Assembly: GCA_027365835.1 (NCBI GenBank) | Contig: DAHXLU010000028.1 | Location: 1-29,821, forward strand | Source of the DNA: JAJZMA01 sp021850405 | GTDB lineage: Bacteria > Chloroflexota > Dormibacteria > Aeolococcales > Aeolococcaceae | DNA length: 29,821 bases | Reading direction: 5' to 3' | Part shown: positions 24,041 to 29,821 of the stretch, piece by piece | How positions within the stretch are numbered: the stretch's first letter is position 1 | Layout: each line of letters opens with the position of its first letter | Program-made: the position numbers and the translations under genes | The notes under the pieces: model-generated | The model's database searches: none | Told to the model about the DNA's origin: nothing | Seen by the model: only the letters and a program-made list of their open reading frames with translations

Positions 24041-24993
24041 TACTTCATACTCTCCAACGTAGCCACCCTCTTTTGCTCCTGGTCCATCCTAAAGTATTGG
24101 GCAGTCTTCCTGATTCCGTTTTCAACAGCCATGACAGCCCGAAACTGCAGCTTTTCGCTTGCGAGTCCGGTATCCAGACACACCCTGCGAACCTCGCCCT
24201 CCCGCGCTGCCCTGAACTCTGGCTCACCATCAAAACCAAACTCCTGTGCCAGCAGGCCCACAATGTCACGTACCGAATGCTCTACACCCGTACCAATGTT
24301 TACGGCACCAGAAAGATTCCCGGTAAGGGCAGCCACATTTGCAGTGACCACATCCTCAACATATACAAAGTCCCTGGTAGTCATACCGTCGCCGTATATA
24401 ACAGGGGGCTCCCCCTCTGCCATACGTGTGGCAGCGATCGCAACGACTCCAGCCTCTCCGGTCCCGTCCTGGCGCGGCCCATACACGTTGCCGTACCGCA
24501 GCGCCAGTGTGCGGGCACCCCGGACTCCGAGTGTTGACAGATAGAGCTCTTCACAGCACTTCTCTGCTCCATAAGCTGAACGGGGAGCAGGGGTAAGCTG
24601 CTCATGGGCAGGCAGCACCACCGGGTCACCATACGCTGCGCCACCAGAGGACGCGATTACCAGATTGCGACAGCCCGCAGCGAACGCGTTTTCCAGAAAC
24701 TGCACCGTATGGGCCAGCACTGCACCGATGTGCAAAGCCGGGTCGCGCATCGCCTGGGCAACGCCTCCCTTGGCAGCAAGATGTAGGACTGCATCGGGAC
24801 GAAATGAGGCAAGCGCGTCTGCAACCTCGCTGGAGGCTTCATCTGCCGTAATCTGCTCAACTGCAGGCAGGGAGGGATGCAGACACGGATGGCTCTGGTC
24901 ATCCACGACCAGTACGGTATGTCCCAGGCCAGCGAGCCGCTCAACCGTATGGCTACCGATAAAGCCTTCCCCACCAGAGACAACTACCCTCAC
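24040..24993 (-). CDS. NAD-dependent nucleotide-sugar epimerase/dehydratase
   Basis: The 317-residue extended SDR has GGEGFIGSH (7-15), HLAAKGGV, the catalytic Ser region ASSGGAAYG and YGAEK with the YxxxK pair. It has RYGNVYGPRQ and TRDFVYVEDV in the C-terminal substrate half. It resembles UDP-glucose 4-epimerase-like enzymes, but the substrate cannot be fixed from sequence. GTG 24993 is the start; a ribosome site is not obvious. It is the middle gene between the membrane protein and the UDP-sulfoquinovose synthase. Confidence 0.9.
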   Translation of the reverse strand: MRVVVSGGEGFIGSHTVERLAGLGHTVLVVDDQSHPCLHPSLPAVEQITADEASSEVADALASFRPDAVLHLAAKGGVAQAMRDPALHIGAVLAHTVQFLENAFAAGCRNLVIASSGGAAYGDPVVLPAHEQLTPAPRSAYGAEKCCEELYLSTLGVRGARTLALRYGNVYGPRQDGTGEAGVVAIAATRMAEGEPPVIYGDGMTTRDFVYVEDVVTANVAALTGNLSGAVNIGTGVEHSVRDIVGLLAQEFGFDGEPEFRAAREGEVRRVCLDTGLASEKLQFRAVMAVENGIRKTAQYFRMDQEQKRVATLESMK

Positions 24994-25078
24994 CGGGACG
25001 CCCCGCGCAAGCTGAAGGGCAGCATGACCCTTCCCAAGGCATGCACAAACGGGCGCCTCGTCTGCACATCTCGGTTAT

Positions 25079-26215
25079 TCATGCGTTTCCCCCTCCGCCA
25101 TGCAGTGGCTCTGCTGCGCCAAAGCGGGTACCTGAAAGATTTTCATGGATGCCGAGCAGGAAATACGATGCAATTCCAGCAGCCGCGACAGGAAGCGTCA
25201 CAGTCAACCGCAGGAGCACTGCTGCCGCCAATGCCATGACGGGGCTCACGCCAAGCAGGGAGAGGGTGCCGACAACTACGATGTCTGCAGTTCCGAGTCC
25301 AAAAGGCAGGCTCGAGATTGAGCCAACTGCCTGCGAAAGGCAGTAGACACCCACCAGCGCAAACAGTGCTGGAGCCACACCATGCGCAGCCAGCAGAAGC
25401 CAGATCTGTCCTCCGCTGGCGCAGAGGATAAGGGCTGTGAGCGCCACAAACACAATAAGCGCACGGGGTGACCGGCAGAGCTGTCGCAGTGCTGCTGCAA
25501 CCCGCATCAGGCGCACACGAAGACCCAGCAGCCGGCCCCAGCCAGGGAGGCGCAATGCCGGGAGTCCAGGAAAGGAGCCTCGGGGGCAAAGCCCAAACAG
25601 CCACGGCAGCATACATCCAGTAGCAATCGCAAATATTGCAAGGGCCAGCACAAAGCCAGTTGGTGACGCCGCCAGGGCAGTGAGACTTATTCCAGCAACC
25701 ACCATGAGACCAAGGCTATAAAACCGTTCAAACAGCACTACGACAACACCTGCGGACAGCGGCACCCCGTTGCGCCGCTGCCATATGACTGAGCGGCCAA
25801 AATCACCGGTGGCGGCGGGAGTAACCGACGAAAGCGTCTGCCCTACCAGGCAGATTCCTGTCTGTTCTGCCACTCCAGTCCTGTACCCGAGCACAGAAAG
25901 CAGATACCGGGCGCGTATTGCCCTGCAGCTAAAGATGAGGCCGTTCAGGAGCAGCACAACGAGCAAAGTCCAGACCGGCTCACTGGACACAACCGCGCCC
26001 ACCTGGCCAAGGCTGAACTGTCGCAGAAGGGCTGCCAGAATAGCCACCCCAATGAGGCCAGCAACCAGCCTGGAAGAAAGGATCCGGACCCACAGCGGAC
26101 GCGCCGGTGGGGAAGGTGCAGCCGAGGGGGATCCATCTGTCCCTGCCACGGGCTGATTATGATCAGGCGGCGTGATCCCCATGTCTACAGCTGGAGGCTT
26201 GGTGATAACTTGCAT
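25079..26215 (-). CDS. Lysylphosphatidylglycerol synthase TM/AglD-like membrane protein (UPF0104-type)
   Basis: The 378-residue polytopic membrane protein has a ~45-residue hydrophilic Pro/Ser-rich N-terminus and about seven or eight transmembrane segments. Family-like motifs are TPAATGDFGRSVIWQRR, near the middle of the membrane region, and SLPFGLGTADIVVVG followed by a final hydrophobic helix pair. Members include the flippase half of MprF and archaeal AglD. They are associated with lipid-linked sugar or aminoacyl-lipid metabolism. A GTG at 26284 opens the frame earlier, but ATG 26215 looks better, with a TATAGT twelve bases upstream and an AGGT-like site. It lies 85 bp before the epimerase gene. 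Confidence 0.8.
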   Translation of the reverse strand: MQVITKPPAVDMGITPPDHNQPVAGTDGSPSAAPSPPARPLWVRILSSRLVAGLIGVAILAALLRQFSLGQVGAVVSSEPVWTLLVVLLLNGLIFSCRAIRARYLLSVLGYRTGVAEQTGICLVGQTLSSVTPAATGDFGRSVIWQRRNGVPLSAGVVVVLFERFYSLGLMVVAGISLTALAASPTGFVLALAIFAIATGCMLPWLFGLCPRGSFPGLPALRLPGWGRLLGLRVRLMRVAAALRQLCRSPRALIVFVALTALILCASGGQIWLLLAAHGVAPALFALVGVYCLSQAVGSISSLPFGLGTADIVVVGTLSLLGVSPVMALAAAVLLRLTVTLPVAAAGIASYFLLGIHENLSGTRFGAAEPLHGGGGNA

Positions 26216-26227
26216 GCTACCTGCCCA

Positions 26228-26233
26228 ACTATA
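26228..26233 (-). promoter_or_regulatory. Possible -10 element of the sulfoquinovose cluster
   Basis: TATAGT on the minus strand ends twelve bases before ATG 26215. No consensus -35 is seen. Confidence 0.35.
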
Positions 26234-26369
26234 GCGGTCCTTCCATGTGGAATCAGTGAAAAATTCATTTGATCCAGTGGCCACGCTCTGATGTGTGAAA
26301 TATCATGACCTCACACCCAGGTTGCTGATAGAGTGCCGGGCAGGCCCACATGCGAGGAAGTTACAAAAT

Positions 26370-27935
26370 ATGATACACAGCACAGCCCTGAACAAGGAAA
26401 GACGGACACGAGAGCTGGATGAGCTTGCAAGCGGGCGTCCCCTGGACGTTCTTGTGCTTGGTGGAGGGGTGGTTGGAGCAGGAATCGCCCTCGATGCTGC
26501 CAGCCGTGGCCTCTCGGTGGCGCTGGCTGAACGGAATGACCTCGGCGGCGAAACCAGCCACACGAGCTCCAAACTTATTCATGGTGGGCTGCGCTATCTG
26601 GCTACCGGGGACATCTCACTTGCCTGGGAGTCCGCACGGGAGCGGCACCTGCTCATGACCAGGATAGCACCGCACCTGATCCGCCCCATACCGCTGCTGG
26701 TACCGTTCTCCACCCAAACCACACTGCGGCGCAAGGTAAGCACCAGGCTGGGGCTTTCGATGGGAAACTGGCTCCGCATCGCTGCTGGAACGGATGGCAG
26801 CCTGCTGCCCGCACCCAGATCTGTGATGCCCGCCGAGATGGCAGAGTGGTTCCCTGCGCTCAACCTGAGAAACACCACAAGTGGCTGCCTGTTCTGGGAT
26901 GGACAGGTTGAGGACGACTCCCGTCTGGTGGTGGCTCTGGCACGCACGGCTGCTGGCTTTGGCGCGAGAGTGATCACGCGGTGCGAAGCTACCAGTGTCG
27001 ACCCCCACCACGTAACCCTGGAGGACCGGCTCTCCCAGATGCGGATCGAAGTTCGGCCACGGTTTGTGATCAATGCCACAGGAGTTTTGGCCCCAGCAAT
27101 GGATCCGGGAGTATCTGCAACCTATTCCAGGGGAGTACACCTGCTGGTAGAGGCCCATCCACTGGAGCTGCCCCGTGGTGGCCTCACCATACCTGTTCCC
27201 GGAGAGTACAACCGTTTCATATTTGCCCTTCCATGGATGGAGGACAAGGCACTCATCGGGGTTACCGATGATCCCTGCCGGGCGGGGGCTGCCAGCGTAC
27301 CCGCAGCAACAGCAGAGGAGATAGAAAACCTGTTCTCGGTACTGAACCCATGGCTGAAGCAGCCACTTGAGCCTGCTGCTGTCATAGGCTCGTTTGCAGG
27401 TGTACGCACCCTGGTCGATGACAATGGAACCTCCCGCAGGGGTACACGCACTACCGGGCGGCTCTCGCGCCACCCCATGTTCCACTTTGACCGTGACCGA
27501 AGGATGCTGACCGTGGCAGGAGGAAAGCTCACAACCTATCGCCACATGGCAGAGCTGGCAATGGACCAGATCATGGCACAGGACCACCGGCAACAGCCGT
27601 CTGCTACCAGGGCCATAGCACTGGTAGGGGCTGCACCCCGTCATGTACTCCCAGAACTGCATGTGCCCCCGCAGCTAGCCAGGAAGTATGGAACTGAGGC
27701 TCCGGCCGTCCTGCGCTCCTGCCCTACCGATACGATGGCGGAGGAGCGTGTTGCTGGCGATATTCCCCTCATGAGGTGCGAGATTGCATTTGCATTTTCC
27801 CATGAAGGGGCACTGATGGCAGAGGACATCGTGGACCGCAGGTCCTCCGTAGGGCGGATCGACCGCTGGCGCAATGAAGCGCTTGCAGGCGTGACCGAGC
27901 AGCTGCAGATCCCTGTACTGGCGTCGCAAAGCTAG
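26370..27935 (+). CDS. glpD: FAD-dependent glycerol-3-phosphate dehydrogenase
   Basis: The 521-residue enzyme has the FAD motif GGGVVGAGIALDAASRG (31-47) and the GlpD signature TSSKLIHGGLRYL (65-77). RGVHLLVE, GVTDDPC and GGKLTTYRHMAE follow further on. It oxidises glycerol-3-phosphate to dihydroxyacetone phosphate and passes electrons to quinone at the membrane. GTG at 26295 would extend the frame, but ATG 26370 is preceded by GAGGAAG at nine bases and the flavin fold follows naturally. It is divergent from the sulfoquinovose cluster and ends at perfect hairpins. No GlpF or GlpK is adjacent. Confidence 0.93.
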   Translation: MIHSTALNKERRTRELDELASGRPLDVLVLGGGVVGAGIALDAASRGLSVALAERNDLGGETSHTSSKLIHGGLRYLATGDISLAWESARERHLLMTRIAPHLIRPIPLLVPFSTQTTLRRKVSTRLGLSMGNWLRIAAGTDGSLLPAPRSVMPAEMAEWFPALNLRNTTSGCLFWDGQVEDDSRLVVALARTAAGFGARVITRCEATSVDPHHVTLEDRLSQMRIEVRPRFVINATGVLAPAMDPGVSATYSRGVHLLVEAHPLELPRGGLTIPVPGEYNRFIFALPWMEDKALIGVTDDPCRAGAASVPAATAEEIENLFSVLNPWLKQPLEPAAVIGSFAGVRTLVDDNGTSRRGTRTTGRLSRHPMFHFDRDRRMLTVAGGKLTTYRHMAELAMDQIMAQDHRQQPSATRAIALVGAAPRHVLPELHVPPQLARKYGTEAPAVLRSCPTDTMAEERVAGDIPLMRCEIAFAFSHEGALMAEDIVDRRSSVGRIDRWRNEALAGVTEQLQIPVLASQS

Positions 27936-27951
27936 CCAGGCAACGCCTGGC
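27935..27951 (+). terminator. Hairpin directly after glpD
   Basis: GCCAGGC / GCCTGGC with loop AAC begins inside the stop codon. It is a perfect 7-bp stem without a U tract, so it may act as an mRNA end or stability element. Confidence 0.4.
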
Positions 27952-27991
27952 CAGGCCGAACCCCTTACCACTCCCGTGCTCACCGGAGCGG

Positions 27992-28020
27992 CCACGGCAT
28001 ACAGGGCATGTATGCCGTGG
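27992..28020 (+). terminator. Perfect 12-bp hairpin
   Basis: CCACGGCATACA and its exact complement TGTATGCCGTGG flank the loop GGGCA. This is the strongest stem-loop in the window, 57 bp after the glpD stop. No U run follows, so it may be a U-less terminator or a protein-binding site. Confidence 0.55.
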
Positions 28021-28045
28021 ATAGAAGGGAGTGAACGCACCCGGC

Positions 28046-28084
28046 TGGAATGGCACCAGACCCCAGACCGCGGCGGCCATTCCA
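28046..28084. repeat. 9-bp inverted repeat
   Basis: TGGAATGGC and GCCATTCCA are separated by 21 bases and lie between glpD and the HIT gene. It is a possible operator or leader structure of the HIT gene. Confidence 0.5.
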
Positions 28085-28201
28085 ATTGTGCCAAAATATA
28101 CCGGAGCGCCAAAACCCTGCGGCCAACCACAGGGCCCACGCGCCGGTGGCCAGACAGGACTGCACGATGCATCCACATTTTTATTCATTCAAAAAAGAGC
28201 A

Positions 28202-28933
28202 ATGGACCCCTTAGCCACACTTAGCCTTCCAGCAATGTCAGAACCAGCCCAGGTTGAGCTGTTGCCAGATCTGGCAACACCCAGCGTGGTGAGCTGGACC
28301 AGCCACCGGGAGGAAGAGGCCGTCCATGCGCGGGATGTCTTCTGCACCAGGTCTGCCGTGCCTGAGCCGTTGCTGGAGACCTCCTCGCTCTACGTCATCC
28401 CTGATCTCTACCCTTGCGCACCGGGGCATATCCTCATCATCCCCAAGGAGCACTATCGCTGCTGGGCGGACACACCCGCCTCTCTCATGGATGAAAGAGA
28501 GCGTGCTGCAGAGCTGGTGACCCGCTTCATCCGGGACTGCTACAGGCTGAACACACTCCAGTGGGAAAACGGGATTGCCGGACAGGAGGTGCCCCACGCG
28601 CATCGCCATCTCTGGCCCACAAGGCTGGAGCAGCTTCCAATGGACCACAAAGACAGCTCCACTGAGCTTATACGAAAGCCTCTGGATATCCAGTCGTTCT
28701 ACGCAAGGCGTGGACCCTACTTTGATGTCAGGCTGGGAGCCACCCAGCTTGGACTTGGACCCTCATCACGCTCGCTGCCAAGACTGCGCATCAGCGTGCA
28801 CGTGACACGGGAAAGGCCAAAAAAGGGCGACACCCAAAAGCTCACACGCCGCTGGAGCAGCTGGCAAAGACAGAACAGGTCGCTGATACACTCAATCCTG
28901 CCAGAAGCGATACCGGCGCTCACCCTGCAGTAG
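28202..28933 (+). CDS. HIT-family nucleotide-binding protein
   Basis: The 243-residue protein has the histidine triad HAHRH (132-136) followed by LWP, and the HIT segment GHILIIPKEHYRCWAD (about 75-90). HIT enzymes hydrolyse or transfer nucleotide groups on diverse AMP- or nucleotide-linked substrates. The first 40 residues and the last ~90 residues extend beyond the standard HIT core and are Arg/Ser-rich at the end; their role is unknown. ATG 28202 has a weak AAGAG site. An in-frame ATG at 28235 is an alternative, and the frame is open upstream to 28031 through the hairpin region. Confidence 0.82.
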   Translation: MDPLATLSLPAMSEPAQVELLPDLATPSVVSWTSHREEEAVHARDVFCTRSAVPEPLLETSSLYVIPDLYPCAPGHILIIPKEHYRCWADTPASLMDERERAAELVTRFIRDCYRLNTLQWENGIAGQEVPHAHRHLWPTRLEQLPMDHKDSSTELIRKPLDIQSFYARRGPYFDVRLGATQLGLGPSSRSLPRLRISVHVTRERPKKGDTQKLTRRWSSWQRQNRSLIHSILPEAIPALTLQ

Positions 28934-29025
28934 TCCACCCCTCCAGGGAAACTCGCACCTGTCGCCAAGCAACTCAAGCACGCACGCCGAACAGATTCCG
29001 GTAGCAGACCAAAGCTCCCTCCCTA

Positions 29026-29628
29026 TCAGGAAAGGGTAGGCCCAGCCTCCTGTCCGGGATGCTGCTTCCCATGCAGGCTCTGGACCAGACGGCGGGGTGC
29101 CTGGACCTCTGGAGCCTTTGCACCCATGAAATGGGCATACAGCCCACGTACTTCCGCTCCAAATGGTGCGACCTCTCCGAGCGGTCCCCGGATACCAAAG
29201 ATAAGATGCGTACTGTCCCAGTCTGCGCCACCCTGGGCATCGACGCTCACTCCAATCTCGCGAGCCCGTTTCTCAACGTACTGGTGAAGCACAAGCATGT
29301 TGTGGGTAGGACCAGCCAGGGAGATGGAAAGCCTTGAGGGATAGGAAAGTCTCTCGTCCACTTTCCCAACAACTGCCACAAGGTCACTGGCTGCACCAGA
29401 AAGTTCGTAGTATCGCTTGCCACGCGAACCATACTGGGCATCGCGCGATGTGACAGTAACGTTGTGTGCTGATGCAGTTCTTACAATCTTGGCATCCAGG
29501 TCACGGCGCGCTGCTGCGGTTGCGGCAAGTACACTCCAGTCCAGGAAAAACCCGACGCTGGTAGTTTCATCGGCTGGCAACCCGGGAAGCTTCGCAAGAA
29601 GGTTTTTGACCACGGCGGTGTCTCTCAT
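29026..29628 (-). CDS. Hypothetical protein of about 200 residues
   Basis: I do not recognise this protein. From ATG 29628 it has 200 residues: a mixed alpha/beta hydrophilic protein with no membrane segment and no cofactor motif I can name. Segments include TTSVGFFLDWSVLAATAAARR and RGKRYYELSGAASDL. The start is chosen because TATAGT on the minus strand lies seven bases upstream and no ribosome site is seen. A GTG nine bases earlier is an alternative. The left end of an insertion sequence lies about 55 bp upstream of it. Confidence 0.6.
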   Translation of the reverse strand: MRDTAVVKNLLAKLPGLPADETTSVGFFLDWSVLAATAAARRDLDAKIVRTASAHNVTVTSRDAQYGSRGKRYYELSGAASDLVAVVGKVDERLSYPSRLSISLAGPTHNMLVLHQYVEKRAREIGVSVDAQGGADWDSTHLIFGIRGPLGEVAPFGAEVRGLYAHFMGAKAPEVQAPRRLVQSLHGKQHPGQEAGPTLS

Positions 29629-29635
29629 GCAGGCC

Positions 29636-29641
29636 ACTATA
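29636..29641 (-). promoter_or_regulatory. -10 element of a probable leaderless transcript
   Basis: TATAGT on the minus strand ends seven bases before ATG 29628. The -35 is not clear. Confidence 0.4.
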
Positions 29642-29690
29642 CGTCAAGACCAGGGACAGCCGAAGGACAATCACGGGGGTCATGTCGTGT

Positions 29691-29733
29691 TTCAGTGAAA
29701 ATGTCGGTCTAACTGTTCAGTGAAAGTGTCGGT
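29691..29733 (+). repeat. Two 18-bp direct repeats at the IS end
   Basis: The copies at 29691-29708 and 29716-29733 differ at one position and start 25 bp apart. They may be transposase-binding sites. Confidence 0.8.
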
Positions 29734-29747
29734 AAGGAGGATCCGAC

Positions 29748-29821
29748 ATGACACCAGGTGCACAAGATCGGTTTAATATCATTGGACTGCTGGCAGAGCG
29801 GGAAATCACTCTGGAGGAGGC
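29748..29821 (+). CDS. N-terminus of a probable transposase, truncated by window edge
   Basis: ATG 29748 has AAGGAGG seven bases upstream. The 24 or so residues visible (MTPGAQDRFNIIGLLAERE and on) look like the start of a helix-turn-helix region, as found in ISNCY-type transposases. Too short for a firm call; the position just inside an IS end is the main support. Confidence 0.5.
   Translation, partial: MTPGAQDRFNIIGLLAEREITLEE

Larger units (their letters stand above)
29683..29821 (+). mobile_element. Left end of an insertion sequence (ISNCY/IS1202-like), cut by window edge
   Basis: Near-identical 18-bp direct repeats TTCAGTGAAAATGTCGGT (29691-29708) and TTCAGTGAAAGTGTCGGT (29716-29733) precede a gene with a strong ribosome site. 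Such iterated end repeats are typical of insertion-sequence termini, and the style recalls ISNCY/IS1202-type elements. The exact terminus (I place it near TGTCGTG at 29683) and the right end cannot be determined here. Confidence 0.6.

Noticed and set aside
29649..29660. CCAGGGACAGCC near the IS, matching the 15-bp repeat at the window start
   Set aside because: A 12-bp match without further similarity is likely chance.

Overview
The window looks like a chromosomal segment of a high-GC, monoderm-type bacterium. Chloroflexota is my best guess (moderate confidence). It rests on a small double zinc-ribbon protein of a type I associate with that phylum, a sortase, a UDP-sulfoquinovose synthase, a Gram-positive-type LexA box, and several genes that appear to be leaderless. 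No rRNA or tRNA was found, so the assignment is inference.

Layout. 1-1084: the 3' part of a gene for a VWA protein, with a 15-bp tandem repeat coding for a GQPGQ linker. 1167-5990 (minus): a tight four-gene catabolic operon of class III aminotransferase, aldehyde dehydrogenase, alpha/beta hydrolase with an apparent Cys nucleophile, and FAD amine oxidoreductase. 6546-7301: a GGDEF protein. 7555-9413 (minus): phosphohexomutase plus a stand-alone PMI-type cupin. 9897-11243: a DUF1801/YdhG-like protein and an unrecognised protein. 11410-13778 (minus): S-adenosylmethionine synthetase overlapping mannose-1-phosphate guanylyltransferase. With the mutase and cupin this gives a plausible GDP-mannose route. 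13974-15275: zinc-ribbon protein, a small basic partner, a possible leader peptide and a sortase. 15276-16081: a gene-poor stretch with a possible 42-residue CxC/CxC peptide. 16082-18608 (minus): HMG-CoA lyase and an acyl-CoA carboxylase beta subunit, which suggests leucine-type catabolism.

18741-22460 (plus): RNase HII, an ABC-2 exporter pair, a small helix-hairpin-helix protein whose promoter carries a LexA-type box, and an unusual one-TM protein with acidic and His-rich tails. 22790-26215 (minus): UDP-sulfoquinovose synthase, a second sugar epimerase and an LPG-synthase/AglD-like membrane protein, i.e. a glycolipid or cell-surface sugar cluster. 26370-28933 (plus): glycerol-3-phosphate dehydrogenase, a region rich in perfect hairpins, and a HIT-family protein. 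29026-29628 (minus): an unrecognised protein. 29683-end: the left end of an insertion sequence with two iterated 18-bp repeats and the start of its transposase.

How it fits together. Most genes are housekeeping or ordinary metabolism, packed in units with ATGA, TGATG or TAATG junctions. The most notable signals are the SOS-like leaderless helix-hairpin-helix gene, the recurrent TANNNT-N6-8-ATG starts, the split PMI/GMP enzyme, the sulfoquinovose cluster with a membrane partner, the Cys-type hydrolase and the small CxC/CxC peptide. I did not find an obvious defence island, CRISPR array or prophage.
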